Source: Neckera pumila (lineage: Eukaryota > Streptophyta > Bryopsida > Hypnales > Neckeraceae). Taken from it: a stretch of 64,000 nt of DNA. The DNA lies in assembly GCA_963969595.1 (NCBI GenBank), contig OZ018410.1, positions 868,001-932,000 of the forward strand. Reading direction: 5' to 3'. The translations under genes were made by a program, and so were the position numbers. Below the pieces are notes generated by a model, which was given only the letters and a program-made list of their open reading frames with translations, did not search any database and was not told the DNA's origin. Below are positions 36,901 to 48,580 of this stretch, in pieces (positions within the stretch are counted from its first letter, which is position 1; each line of letters begins with the position of its first letter).

Positions 36901-39274
36901 CTTACCTGCCAACATGTGATGGTCGCAGAATAAGTGTTATCCTGGTTTTGAGTTGCCTACGAAGAGACATTTGTTGTTGAGAGGGATGTGGAAGCCACTC
37001 AGTGTGGCTGTGGGCTAGATATGCAGGCTTTTGTGAAGCAGAGGGGTCACGATGTAAGTCAGTGGCTGCGGGTCGGTGGTGTGAAAGCCTATGCTGATGG
37101 TAGTTTGGGCTCAGGAACTGCTCTTTTCCACCAGGTAAATAAACGTACCACCTCGGGGTGTTGCGCTTTGTGTATATATTCCAAAATGAATTTAGAAATT
37201 TTGAAGAATATTCTCTCGTAATTCTTGAACCCCCTTTTTTATTTATAATGTTTTAAATTATTAGTTGCCAAGTAAAAATGGCACCCTAAGTTTGGACTCT
37301 CGACCCCCGAGAGTATGACTCATCTTACAGCGTTACTCAATGTCTTCATAAGTCTGACAAAACGCTTCCGAGATTTTCGTCATCAGGATTCTTTATTTAA
37401 GGCTCATAACCTACGATCTAGTGTGTTCCTGGTTGCATATCTGACTTATGAGTTCGGGGCTTGCAGGCCTATGCGGATAACAAGGACAACTTCGGTTTAA
37501 TAGTGGCTGATCCCGACTGGTTACTTGAGGCTTCCTTAAGCGCTGATAAGGCTAATCTTCAGGTTCAATTGCATCAAATCTTTGCAAAGCAAATATTATA
37601 GCTTCTACCCTGTATGCTTTGTTCAATTGATTATGCAAAATCATTAGATCGCAATATTGGTGATGTGACAGCAATAAGTTTTTTGAGTGTAGATTGCAGT
37701 GCATGCTATCGGGGATGCTGCAAACGACCAAATTCTTTCAGTTTTTGAGGCAGTGAAATCCAAAAATGGGCCCCGTGATCGACGACTTAGGGTAACTCTT
37801 GATTTATGCAAAGTCCTTTTGACTGCTAGATTTTGAGACCGCAGCTTGTGATGGAGTCCTTGTACCTCCTGTCACTTTGACATCTAACATGTTCTTCACA
37901 AGCTCTCCCAAACCTGTGAGTCAAGGTGTTCCGACAAGATCTCAAATTATGCCGTTGATGATGTGGACTGTCTACGAGTATTTAAGGCACTTGGAAAGGT
38001 CGGATCTTGTCTGAAAAGGTGACTCTGAATCTGGGTTGGTACATGTTGGCTGGGATGAAGGTGGAACACGCTCAACATCTGTCACCCAATGCTCCAGAAC
38101 GCTTCGGAAGAGAGAACATAATTGCATCGATGCAGGTACTTCTGAGCGTATTCTTCGCCTTCTACTCACTTTCTTTGCCCTTAATTATGTATCCATTTTT
38201 CTTTGTCTTGCTTGTTCTGCAAGAGCATAACACGTAGATTAGTCGAGTTACTGTGTGAGCCTGCTGGGGCTTCTTTAAGAAGAGTTCATGCATTTGGCAG
38301 CCCGCGGTAGCTTTTTTCATAGTTGACTCATACGAAATTTTGCTCATATTACTTGAGGCACCATCGCAATTTATGACACTGCATATACACTGTTTATGAC
38401 AGCCTGATCACCTGCGGGATGACGCACTGTATGTTGCGAGAAAGTTGGGAGAGGAAAGAGCAGCGCAGGGTTCCTTCCTCATGAAATCCCTCTTGAACAA
38501 TGGAACAGTTCTTGCGCTTGGTTCAGACTGGATAGTAAGTTCAACATGCCTCTGTTGATGTTGCTATTGCTTTGAAAAGGACAAGCATGCAGGAAGTCAA
38601 TTGTCGGAACATTTGAACAATTGTCAGTATTCATGATTGTAATTGTATTTTTGCTAAAGTTACTGTTCATAATATGCACCACTGTAGCTGCAACCTGAGT
38701 TCTGTTGCTGGGGTCTTAACTGTTTTAATTGCCATAATTACAAATGTAACTAAACTCAAATCTCTCATTCACAGTATGCTTGTTAATCTGATGACAGGTA
38801 GCCCCGCTTGAACCGATGTTAGGAGTGCATGCGGCGACCACACGAATTCCACATGGTCAAACTGAATCCTGGAATGCAGAGGAATCAATATCTAGGGAGG
38901 CTGCACTCATAGGGTAAGTTTCAAGCCTCTTGCGTTGACACTGCGCTACTTATTGTTCATATTGTTTTTTCTTATTGTAGCACCAAACACAATTTAAGGT
39001 AATCCCAATGCAATTGTCCACATTTTCTAATAGCCACTCAACGGACAAGAATATTTTTGTGGGGTGGAAGCTGACAGGGCAACTTGAATGGCTCAGGTAC
39101 ACATGGGGCGGTGCGCATGCATGTTTTCGTGATGCGCAATTGGGAACCTTGTGGCCCTCCAAATTTGCAGACTTCGTAGTGTTCTCAGACAATCTTTTAA
39201 CACACCCTGCTTCCACGAACCCAGCGGTATTGGCTACTTATGTTGCCGGAGAGCGTGCATATCCCGCTAGCTGA
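33994..39274 (+). CDS. LAF3: LAF3-type amidohydrolase (amidohydrolase 3 family), 15 exons
   Basis: Predicted metal-dependent hydrolase of 586 aa, close to the size I recall for Arabidopsis LAF3 (a far-red/phytochrome A signalling factor); substrate unknown. Exons: 33994-34090, 34378-34559, 34701-34814, 35250-35307, 35530-35630, 35981-36104, 36254-36448, 36767-36852, 37027-37134, 37467-37562, 37693-37791, 38061-38135, 38403-38534, 38798-38913, 39097-39274. Every junction keeps frame. The N-terminus has basic residues then a hydrophobic stretch (MVTVGVLIVFLPSCLFVP), a signal anchor or signal peptide. The metal-site motif DSHVHF is in exon 3. GGVKAYADGSLGS (exon 9), VHAIGDAA (exon 11), VEHAQHL (exon 12) and LGSDW (exon 13) match the usual ligand positions. 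The ADFVV..AGERAY tail is normal for the family. Exon 12's acceptor is weak and the exon 15 acceptor was chosen by frame and homology. No disabling mutations were seen. Orthology to LAF3 is inferred. Confidence 0.88.
34176..34208. repeat. 10-bp tandem repeat in amidohydrolase intron 1
   Basis: The unit GCTGACTTTC is repeated three times in a row within intron 1. A minor polymorphic-type repeat. Confidence 0.8.
35194..35219. repeat. (TG)13 microsatellite in amidohydrolase intron 3
   Basis: Uninterrupted TG dinucleotide run of 26 bp, upstream of the exon 4 acceptor at 35248-35249. Confidence 0.9.
37296..37314. repeat. Degenerate CTCTCG..CGAGAG palindrome in amidohydrolase intron 9
   Basis: ACTCTCGACCCCCGAGAGT resembles the 5.3-7.7 kb cassette core CTCTCGGGCCCGAGAG but differs in the centre. 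It is over 23 kb from the array and may be coincidence or a worn insertion. Confidence 0.45.
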
Positions 39275-40992
39275 GTTAGCAGGAGACGGTTGCCGTTGCT
39301 GCTTTCGTATACCAGTAGTTGTTTGTTTTGCCTGAGCCGGTGTGTGGAGGGGTAGAAACAGTCGTCCTTTTCGGGCTCATGAAATTCAAAATAATTGATC
39401 TTTTAGAAATTTCTTCAGGGTATACCGGTACTCATTGTAGTCACACATTCTGGTCGTTCATTTTTAATTTGCTTCAAGTGTAGAACATGGGTATCGTTTT
39501 TCATGAGATAAGTGAGTCTACATATCCGTTTTATTTGATCCAATCCAGGATTCAGATAGTTAATTGACTAGGCTAACTAAGCCAGGATCAATGAGGTTGG
39601 GCAGCTGTGTAAGTGCAGCATTCAGGACGCATTAGAGTTAATCGCGAAGCACTCTGGACTTGTGGAAAGTTGCAAGCTAAGTTTTAGCTGTTGTCCCCGA
39701 TAAAATGATTGTGATCCACCAGTTCATCTTGAGTTCAGCTGTAAACTCATGGTTCTTGCCTTGAATTACAATCTCTAGTCCCACATGTTGCATGCTCATT
39801 GGTGGAAGCAAAATTAAAGATAAAACTCAAAAGAGCTGCATTTTGAACCCAAAAGGAGTTTGATTCCTAGTTCTCTGTTTGTTTTTTACTATTCAAAGGG
39901 GAAGAAGCCCCAATTTTCTCCCACTATACGATTAACTCTAATTAATTTGGGACATTGTGTATATGACTAAAAAAGCGGTTTTCTGTGATACCTTGTTTGG
40001 AAAACTAATTTAACCAGATTGAAAAGCTTGCTCTAGATGATCCATTAGTTGTAAAGAATTGATGCTGAGCCCAATAATGCCATGTAGGATTGAAAGTGTC
40101 TAATGAATGACCTTCAAGGTTGGTATAAAAATGTGAAATGCTCATATTCATCTTGTTATATGATCATTTCTTTCGCTGACTTCCTAGATGATAGACCGTT
40201 GTTTTATTGAGAGTGTCTAATGACCTTCAAGGTTGGTGTAGAATTGTGAAATGTTCATATTCATCTTGTCATATGATCATCTTTTTTGTTGACTACCTAG
40301 ATGATAGGCTATTGTTTTATAAATAACTTATTTGTCATTAATACATAATTGTCTGTTCTACATAGAGAATATAAATGACCAATCAATATCAAAAACACAC
40401 AACACGTCAATTTTGAAGAATCAAATATTTTTCCATAACGCTCTAAATTGATGCTACATGCATCCATATCCATATTGATACTTGTATACCATCAAATTAA
40501 TATTATCTTTTCATTTCTTATGTATTAGTCACTTATATGAGTTCAAAAACAAACTAACCAAAAAACACTCGTAGGTGTTATTGATTCAAGAGTATAACCT
40601 TTAGATTATAGCCATCTAAAGCTACTTAACTCATGAAGACCCTTGAAGACCCTTGAACCTACAACATATGTTAGGACCCCAAATCAAAATTTCCTCTCAA
40701 AATTTAGATACTAGATTTTAGTTTTCTTTCAAGGATTATCTAAACAGTGTGAACTTCCTTCTATATATGAGGACAAAATATGAGCTCTAACTTACAATAG
40801 TTCACCAATGATGCTAGTCAAGCTGGCAAGCTAGCAAGCTGGCAAGCTATCGAGTGATTATTAATACTCTCGTATATTTTAAGGATCTCTTCATGTTACG
40901 ATGTTATATTAATGCCATTTTCCATCAACAAGTAATGAGGGCACAAAGTGTATATGGTAAAGAATGTTATGAACACTTCTCCATTTATGGGA
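39275..40992. other. Intergenic downstream of the amidohydrolase, with a ~115-bp tandem duplication
   Basis: The 3' untranslated region probably occupies the first few hundred bases. Positions 40092-40208 and 40209-40321 are direct copies sharing AGTGTCTAATGA, ACCTTCAAGGTTGGT and CATATTCATCTTGT. At about 40822-40852 there is a short AAGCTGGCAAGCTAGC-type repeat. No gene is recognised. Confidence 0.55.
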
Positions 40993-41925
40993 TTAACCCC
41001 TAAAGCACCGGTTGTCCCCTCGGGGGATAATTTGGGTCCGGGCAGGTTCCTACTGTCTCAGTTTTTAGTAATATTTTTTGGAATTTTTTGAAGTTGTATA
41101 TTTTTGAAAGAGCTTTGTGAATATATAATTTTTATTTTAATTGATGCCCGGGAGCAAAAATTATGGCACAATAAGTAAAAATGGAGTCTGGTGGGGAACA
41201 CAACAAAAATCACAAAAAGTCAAAATAATTTTTTTTCAATTTTTGACTCAAAGACTATATTTTTGTCTACATGTGAAGCTTTGTTTCATTCAATTTGGAC
41301 TAATAATGAGAAAGGTACGGACAATCTTAGTTTTTCGGGCAATCTAAGCATCTTCTTGAAAAAATAACTTATAGAATTCATTTTTTAATGCAATTTTTAG
41401 AATTTTTCAAAAAAAACTATTAGACAGGGTTAGATTTTTTTGCTAGAACAATCTTACCATTGGAATTATTGTGATTCAATTCCATTTAAACGTTATTAAC
41501 AATTTAGTTTTTTCTTCAATCTTGAACCCACCTCTACTTAACAATTTTTTAATGAGTGAAAATTAAGTGCTTTTTTTTCTAAATTTTTTTGGTAGATTCT
41601 CAACTCAACTAGTTAACATAAATAATTAGAAAATCAAAATCATTAGTGCAAAAAATTTGAACTAAAAAGATTCAAAGCCAAAAAATCTAGTCAAGCAAGG
41701 TGGAAAAAAACTTGTTTTCTTCACTTTAAATGCATATATCTTGCAATCTACGTGGTCAAAGTTTCTGAAATTTCTTCCACATATTCATATACTAGTCAAG
41801 TATAAGATCTTACGGTTGGATATGCAAAAAAAAAACAATCTCTTAAACTCTTTTCTCTTTGCAACAGAAATGACAATTTTGAGTGATTTTTGGTAGGAAA
41901 ATCACCTTGGTCCTTCAGGGGTTAA
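40993..41925 (-). mobile_element. piggyBac-like element copy, 933 bp
   Basis: The ends are TTAACCCCTAAAGCACCGG and, inverted, TTAACCCCTGAAGGACCAAGG, both with TTAA. The hairpin TTGTCCCCTCGGGGGATAA is at the left end, so orientation is opposite to the 15-kb copy. The body aligns closely with that copy read in reverse, for example in the ATGTGAAGCTTTGTTTCATT segment. Confidence 0.75.
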
Positions 41926-44272
41926 TGAAAAAAGAAGAGTGCAATACAAGAATAGAAGAATTGAACAATAACATTTAAAACTTAAGTAAACTCAAGTACA
42001 TTCAACTTTGGGAGGTTTGCTTTCCAAACCTAGACATCACAAAGGCCTAAGGTAGTCTACTGTAAAAGTGACCGACCTCTTCAAATGGATCCTATATTTA
42101 GGTCTTTAATGGACATGGGGTCTTAAATGGACCACTTTAGCCATTCAAAGAATTGAGAGAAAAATATTATTTATTGCAGGAGCCAATCATTGCCCTTGAT
42201 TTTGTCAAATCCTTTTAGAAGTTGCAAATGGACACATTTTGGGAGACCTAGGGTTACAAATAGGTGCCTACAATGTTAATCTTTGAAAATTCATAAGTGA
42301 TTCATAAATACTTCAAAAAAAGAAACCACTTGAGTTATTTTTTGCATCCATTTTTCTTTCTTTGAATGTTATGTAGCCTTCTAAGTGGCTGCCTTTTGCA
42401 CTCCACAGTCGTCATCCTTGAAGTTCATCCAATGTTGGAAACAAATTTCCAGGTGGGTGGCGTACACTAGACCCAACCAAGAGCATTTCCATTCTCTGAC
42501 AAATATTGACACCGGTATTCGTAACTACTAATGGGTGTGTGGAATATACCACATCATTCTGTCAAACAAGAGGCGGGAGGCACACTGGCTACTAAATGTT
42601 ATGTACCCAGATATACTGCACAGTCCAATTATTGAGGTGCGCAAACAATTCATGTGCATGCTCAATGTAGAGATAGATATATGTTGCATAGCCCGTCCTT
42701 GAATTTCTAGACTCAGAAGACTTTGGGAAGGATTTCGGAGAGGAATTTCTTATTGTAGGCTTCCCAGTACCTAAAGTATTTGATTCTGTAAAGTGTTTGT
42801 CATAGTTTGCTCGGTCAATCAGTAGAACAATTAAGATAATAATAGATAAGTAAAGGACACCTGTAGCAGTGGCAACCTTGTTCCCCATTGCTGGAAGAAT
42901 GGATGAGTGACTGTCCTTCTTGCCCCATTTCTCTGTCCAACAAACAAAGGACATCCATCCCACCCGCCTGCCCAATGTTCAACATTTTTTGTTTATTTTA
43001 TAAAATCAAAAGAATATGACCAATAAACCTCTAAATTCCTTCATATTTTTATCTACACAGCGCTATGCGCCTAGTTACTGTAGCTACGCGCCTAATGGCA
43101 CTTTGCTATGTAGGATTTAGATGCTACAACCTTATTTGTTGCCTTGTTATCCCAATACATCTCGCTTGGAAAGGGTTGCTCAACAATTCTTCTGACGGCA
43201 TTGCCAAAGTTGTTGCTGCTATAGACAACCCTAAGAAATAAGGCATTGCCTGCACCACCAATAAAAATCATACTATTGAAGGATTTCAAGAGCCAAAAGA
43301 CATATAGAGACTGAATATCCAAGGCATCTAAAGTTTTATCAACAAAGGTGTCCAATAATGTATACTAAAGTGTGTTGGAATCCTCTTCCAGTTGCCAATA
43401 AGATCTAAAAAATGATTATATATTTAGTAATAGTAACTATGGTTAGTAGTAATGATTGTCGATTGTATGTGCACATAGCTTATGTAAGGGTTGCAGAGAG
43501 GTGCACTTAAGGAAAAAGACCCCATTGCGGTCAAATGGTCCATGATGGACACCTAATGACCCTAGTGGTTTTTTAGACCACAATCAATGCCTTACATGGT
43601 AGTTTTGGAGTAATTAGTGACCTCAACAGGTACTTCCAACTTTTCAGTGTAAAATTCTTTATAAAAACTAATTTTTTAGTCCTTCGCTGTTTGAAAAATG
43701 TTGTGATTGCATTGGGTAGGAAGATGACCATATTGGATTCAAATTTTGTTGGTCATGAAGTAGCCTACAGACTTTTATGGGTTGATCACTTCAAAAATTC
43801 TGAACTAATTCATACTTGGTTCAAAAAATATAATTTTAAATGTTTTCACTGTCTCTTGCACTTATCTTTGTGTGGGGAAAAATTTGAAAAATTTCAGCAA
43901 TGGCATGAGGGCACACTCCTCATTCTGACTGCAATGGGGTCTTTTATTTTACATGCTTGAAGAGAGCTGATAAGCTCCAGCAACAATCTCTGCAGCATAA
44001 TGGATATGTGTTGCAAGTCCCACATAACATTCAGTAGCCTTCAAACAGGTTGCCTTTTCTTCCCTGGAATCCTCATCCACAAAATTCATCCTCAAATAAT
44101 TAATGTCAGCTTAGGTGCAAGGATAGTGGCAGTATATTATGTTTTATTTCAATTTCTTTGTTCCTTTTTGGACCAAATATACAAATCATGAAATAGTTGT
44201 AGAAAAAGATGTTGGCAAAGGATCCAATAAATAATGCATTACAACCATTTGTCATCAATAACATATTTTGGG
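41926..44272. other. Intergenic TE debris; no firm gene
   Basis: About 42050-42390 is the reverse-complement relative of 30930-31260. A piece at 42538-42565 matches the arm of the 45152-45206 hairpin. The minus frame at 42592-42975 has one hydrophobic stretch (GVLYLSIIILIVLLI). The frame at 43092-43355 faintly recalls a copia RNase H end. Neither is convincing. Confidence 0.35.
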
Positions 44273-44920
44273 TTTTCAAGTGAAAAGACAATTCTATATA
44301 TACACATGGGGTGGTAGGAGGTAGAACAACCCATGTGGGAGAAATAAACTTCAATTTGTAGTTTCTCAAGCACTCGTGGTTTAGTCAAAAACAAAGATTT
44401 GTGTTAAAAGTAGAAACAAAGATTTGTGTTAAAAGTAGAATTTCAGACCTCATTTAGTCATAGTAAAGTAACTTTTCTTAGAAAACTTTGAACTAAAAAA
44501 AGTTGGGGAATGAAGATAGGTTTCACCTTCAAAAATCCGTTTGGCATTTTGAATCTCCAGTCAAAAGTTATGGACAAATTTGAGAGAGGGCGTGGGAATG
44601 GACATTTTCTTTAACATTTTTAAAAATCCTCTCTCTAGATTTGTCCATAACTTTTGATTGGAGATTCAAAATGCCAAAAATATTTTTGAAGGTGAAACTT
44701 ATGTTCATTTAAAAACTTTTTTTAGTTCAAAGTTTCTTGAAAAAAGTTATTTTACTATGACTAAATGAGGTCTGAAATTCTACTTTTAACACAATTATTT
44801 TTTTTTGACTCAGCTATGAGTGCTTGAGAAACTACAAATTCAAATTTATTTATCCCACATGGGTTGTTTTACCTCCTACCACCCCATGTGTATATATAGA
44901 GTTGTCCATTCAATTGAAAA
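44273..44920. repeat. Large imperfect inverted repeat (~300-bp arms), foldback element
   Basis: The left arm (44273-~44596) and right arm (~44622-44920) are reverse complements over about 300 bp with scattered mismatches. The outermost part pairs TTTTCAAGTGAAAAGACAAT with a matching right end. Inner landmarks ACATGGGGTGGTAGGAGGTA and AAAAGTTATGGACAAATTTG have their complements on the other side. The left arm has an extra 27-bp direct duplication near 44390-44445. It would form a long hairpin RNA if transcribed. No target duplication was established. Confidence 0.85.
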
Positions 44921-45151
44921 CACAAAAGATGAATGGCAATCACGTCAAAGTGATGTAATTCAAGCATTGAGATAATTGATCTCTATTTTGATTGCCATTT
45001 TGAATAAGTTTGCTATTTTATTTAGAACTTTAATTCAAAGTACTTAATTTGTTGTTAATACCAATGTGCATCTGCGACCTTGTAATTAACTCAAGCCCCT
45101 TCTTGGATTTTGACAAGTTTTGGCAAGTGTCCCTGTAGTTATTGATTTGGA

Positions 45152-45206
45152 GTGGAATATACCACACCATTTCATCCCTCGGATGAAATGATGTGGTATA
45201 TTCCAC
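45152..45206. repeat. 55-bp hairpin: 26-bp arms, 3-bp loop, one mismatch
   Basis: GTGGAATATACCACACCATT and the following TCATCC pair with their inverse across a CTC loop, with a single mismatch. The same arm sequence recurs at 42538-42565 (GTGGAATATACCACATCATT), suggesting two head-to-head ends of a mobile family. The next bases (GCTACTAAATGT) are also shared between the two places. Confidence 0.8.
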
Positions 45207-45897
45207 ATCATTCCGTCCAAGGAAGGAAGTCGCAGTGATTGCTACTAAATGTAATGCACCTGGACTCGGTATGGCAGGGGAATGTGTGGATAAAACTGGA
45301 ACTTGCAAATATTATTGTTGTAATGGCAGACTGCAGGATTGAAAAAACTTTCAACAAAGTTGGCACTAGACCTGGGATTCAGTGCCAAATTGCACCAGGA
45401 AAAAGAACTGGCAAAAAAGCGATGACAAACCATGTAGTTTTTTGCCAAAAACTTCAAATAAAAAAAGTCTTGGATGAAATCGCCACTTTGTGAGTGAAAA
45501 TAGAATTACGTGTATGTGATAAGTGGTAATTCTATATTTTCTATCCAACATGTGGATGAATGTTGAAGTTTAGAGCACCACTATAGCACTTTATCTAGCC
45601 ACTTTGGCACTTCATAAAAAAGTGGAAAAAAAAGCCCTGATGGGGGTTGATTACCAGCTAGCAGTAAGAAGTAGATTTCTCTTGAATGTGCTCTCCCCAC
45701 TCTGTCTGATAATGAGCTTGAATCTGTCCATCCAAAGATCTGACTGTCAAAATCATCATCTAATACTAAAAGAATGATGCAAGTTCAATAGAAAAAGGTC
45801 ACAATTACAAAACTAACCGGAAACCATCAGTACGTGCAGATAAAATTGAGGAATCAAATGAACACAATGGTACCAAGTATTAATTGCAGGGAATAAC

Positions 45898-46137
45898 CAC
45901 TACAAGAGAATGGGATGTTTTAAGTGAGTTTTTAAGTATAGTCCTAAACACAAGATTTTAAGTATAGTCCTAAACACAAGATTTTAAGTCATGACCTTTA
46001 AGGCAATTTTCAACAACATTTTACTAGAAATACATGTATTTAATGTTGTTGAAAATTGCCTTAAAGGTCATGACTTAAAATCTTGTGTTTAGGACTATAT
46101 TAAAAACTCACTTAAAACACCGCATTCTCTTGTAGTT
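45898..46137. mobile_element. CACTA-type MITE, 240 bp, with AAC target duplication
   Basis: It starts CACTACAAGAGAATG and ends CATTCTCTTGTAGTT, where the last base should be G. The 3-bp AAC is at 45895-45897 and 46138-46140. The arms are almost fully complementary for about 100 bp, giving one long hairpin. The left arm has an extra ~27-bp direct duplication of TTTTAAGTATAGTCCTAAAC. Confidence 0.85.
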
Positions 46138-46904
46138 AACTTAGATTTTGTGCGATCAAACACATTTTTCAAGCAGTACAGAGCCCATCGGTCCTCCTCA
46201 TGGACAAAGTACACGATTCAACTACTATTCAAATGCATCGTAGCAATTGAATTGACCTTAGTTGGAACTCTCCCCCCAATTCGGCATTTGCCATGGCGGT
46301 ATGCCGGAACAGTTGACACTGTCGATCGCAGTCCCAATCCTCATAGATGCAAATTAAGCAGTCTGAATAGGAAAATTATCGTCATTGCAACCTGCATTCT
46401 TGTAAAAATTACATGCGTGGTTTTACCCATGAATTTCTGGATTCATATCATTCTCATACATAGAAAGTAAGCCAGGCATTTCTGACTACTTGCATGCATG
46501 TGAGGGATCAATCGAGTGTGGCATTTCTAAGTGAGTGACTTTGGACCATAACAGTAACACTGAATTATCCTCCTTGACTCCCGTCAGCTGCAGAAAGCCA
46601 TTACTCCTTTGCCAAGTTGAATTGGATTTTGTGTCATCAAAATTATACAAGTTCACAGATGAATACACCCCAGGAATACACGTCAGACTGGAGTAGGTCA
46701 CAAAGCATCCAGCTGCTGCCCTCATCCTACATATATACAGTTGGGTACGTCCATTCCATCTATCTGGATCATACGATGCTTAACTTTTAGAGATTGTGTA
46801 GAGATTCAAATCAAGCACTGCAAGCCAAAGGAACTCCCTGAAAGTGGGCCGAATTTCCAAGCATTTGCGAATCAACCCCTCAGTTCCTGAAGAGAGAATT
46901 GGTA

Positions 46905-46906
<2 letters not shown>

Positions 46907-46996
<90 letters not shown>
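46907..46996. repeat. (AT)45 microsatellite
   Basis: Uninterrupted AT dinucleotide run of 90 bp. It creates a spurious Ile-Tyr frame. Confidence 0.97.
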
Positions 46997-47001
<5 letters not shown>

Positions 47002-48181
47002 ATAAGATCATAGAGAAGAGAGAGTTAACTGAACTGAAAGTTTATTTTTGGGAATGCAATACCGGAACAGACAGAGCAGTGCACGGGTGGTGCTTTCGAA
47101 CTTGAAGGCTCATGACAGGGGGCTTGAAGTCGCACCTCCTACCTTATCATTTCTTGCTTTTTATGAATCTCAGAGTTCTGTGTCAGGCTAGTCATAATCA
47201 GGATTTGCAATTTATAAGGTAATTACACCTGAAATCACACAAATGAAGCAATTCAGCAGTAGTTCCAATATTATAAATCTTTAGTGGGGTCTTGTTGGTA
47301 GTCAAAAAGGAGATCCTAGATTCTCTTAGAATACATTTTTTGGACATTGTATGAATAAATTACAAACTTTCAAAGAATGGAAAATAGGTATTTCTATAAT
47401 TGAGCATAGATTCTCAGGAATAGTGGGAATATCTTTTAGACAAGAATTTGTAGCAATTAGAAAGTTTTAGAAAGCAGTCGAAATTAGGTGTAGTTTCCTT
47501 ATTCCTCTACCCTCACATGAAAATAGAAGATGTTTTTCACTCGATCATCTCACCCACGGAATCTAGCAACCCATGGTCCATGAGACTCACATCATCTCAA
47601 GGCTGGTTTATACCTAGACCAAACTAAGGATCAGAAGTATTCCAAAGTACCCTACTTTGTTACATGCAAGTCATGTGACCATGCAAAGCAAGAGCCCAAG
47701 ATTAAAAAAAAAATAGTAACAGCACTTTGCATGGTCTCTGTATAAACCCAAAAGAGGCCATAGCTAGGCCATGTCTATTTATCATAAAATCTAACATTGT
47801 CAACTGCAAGATCAATTAAATAGACAAAATCTATGGTTGTGAGGTTCTAGCTTGCCATAGTCCTTTAGAAATCCAATAGGCCTACCTCAAAGAGGTAATC
47901 AAGAAAGAACTAGAAACTGACAAAACATTATCTGCTCCATCTGCCATATAGGATTCCAAGTAGACTTCTTATCTATGAAAAAATGGCAAGGACCATGGCC
48001 AAAGTGTAAACCTTATATAGACCATGCCAATCTCTCCACCAATTTTTGCTTTGATAATTCAAGTGGGCCTTTAGTTTGGCTCTGGAGTAAACCAGCCTTC
48101 AAGCTAGTCTAACTACATCATCAACCATTTCCATTCCAATCAAGGTTCATTTGGGCCTCAAGGAATTTAGTTTCCAATTCA

Positions 48182-48418
48182 GCTCCCTCAGCCATGAGTC
48201 TAGTATGTGCACTTGTTCTTGACAATGGCCATGGGCCATCTTTCCAAGGTTAACAATTCAAATCCCTCAACCATGAGTCTAGTCTGCGCTCTTGTTTTTG
48301 ACAATGGCCATGGGCCATCTTTCCAGGGTTAATAATTTAGCTCCCTCAGCCATGAGTCTAGTCTACGCTCTTGTTTTTGACAATGGGCATGGGCCATCTT
48401 TCCAGGGTTAATAAATCT
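48182..48418. repeat. 79-bp tandem repeat, three copies
   Basis: Units start at about 48182, 48261 and 48340. Shared blocks are CCATGAGTCTAGT, TTGACAATGG and CATGGGCCATCTTTCCA. No coding frame spans it. Confidence 0.85.
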
Positions 48419-48580
48419 ATTTTCTTCTGGGTATAAGATCTCAATCATCATTTTGATTTTGGTTTTGAATTTGGCTTTTAGCCCTTGAAAGATACAAATC
48501 TATTGTCTTCTGGGTATAAGATCTCAATCATCATTTTGATTTTGGTTTTGAATTTGGCTTTTAGCCCTTGAAAGATACAA
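48413..48580. repeat. 84-bp direct duplication
   Basis: Two nearly identical copies in direct succession share CTTCTGGGTATAAGATCTCA and TTGGCTTTTAGCCCTTGAAA. It directly follows the 79-bp repeat. Confidence 0.85.

Noticed and set aside
42592..42975. Small membrane protein on the minus strand
   Set aside because: One hydrophobic stretch only, no recognised family, and it lies in repeat debris.
43092..43355. Possible copia retrotransposon RNase H fragment (PFPSEMYWDNKAT)
   Set aside because: Only a weak resemblance to the 'CDN.SA' motif; no integrase or reverse transcriptase motif nearby and neighbouring conserved residues are missing.
44273..44920. microRNA precursor
   Set aside because: Arms are about ten times longer than a plant microRNA stem; foldback or inverted-repeat siRNA locus fits better.
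46150..46725. Two opposing frames of 80-106 residues
   Set aside because: No recognisable motif, no splice or context support.
46899..47105. Ile-Tyr repeat protein
   Set aside because: It is translation of the AT microsatellite.
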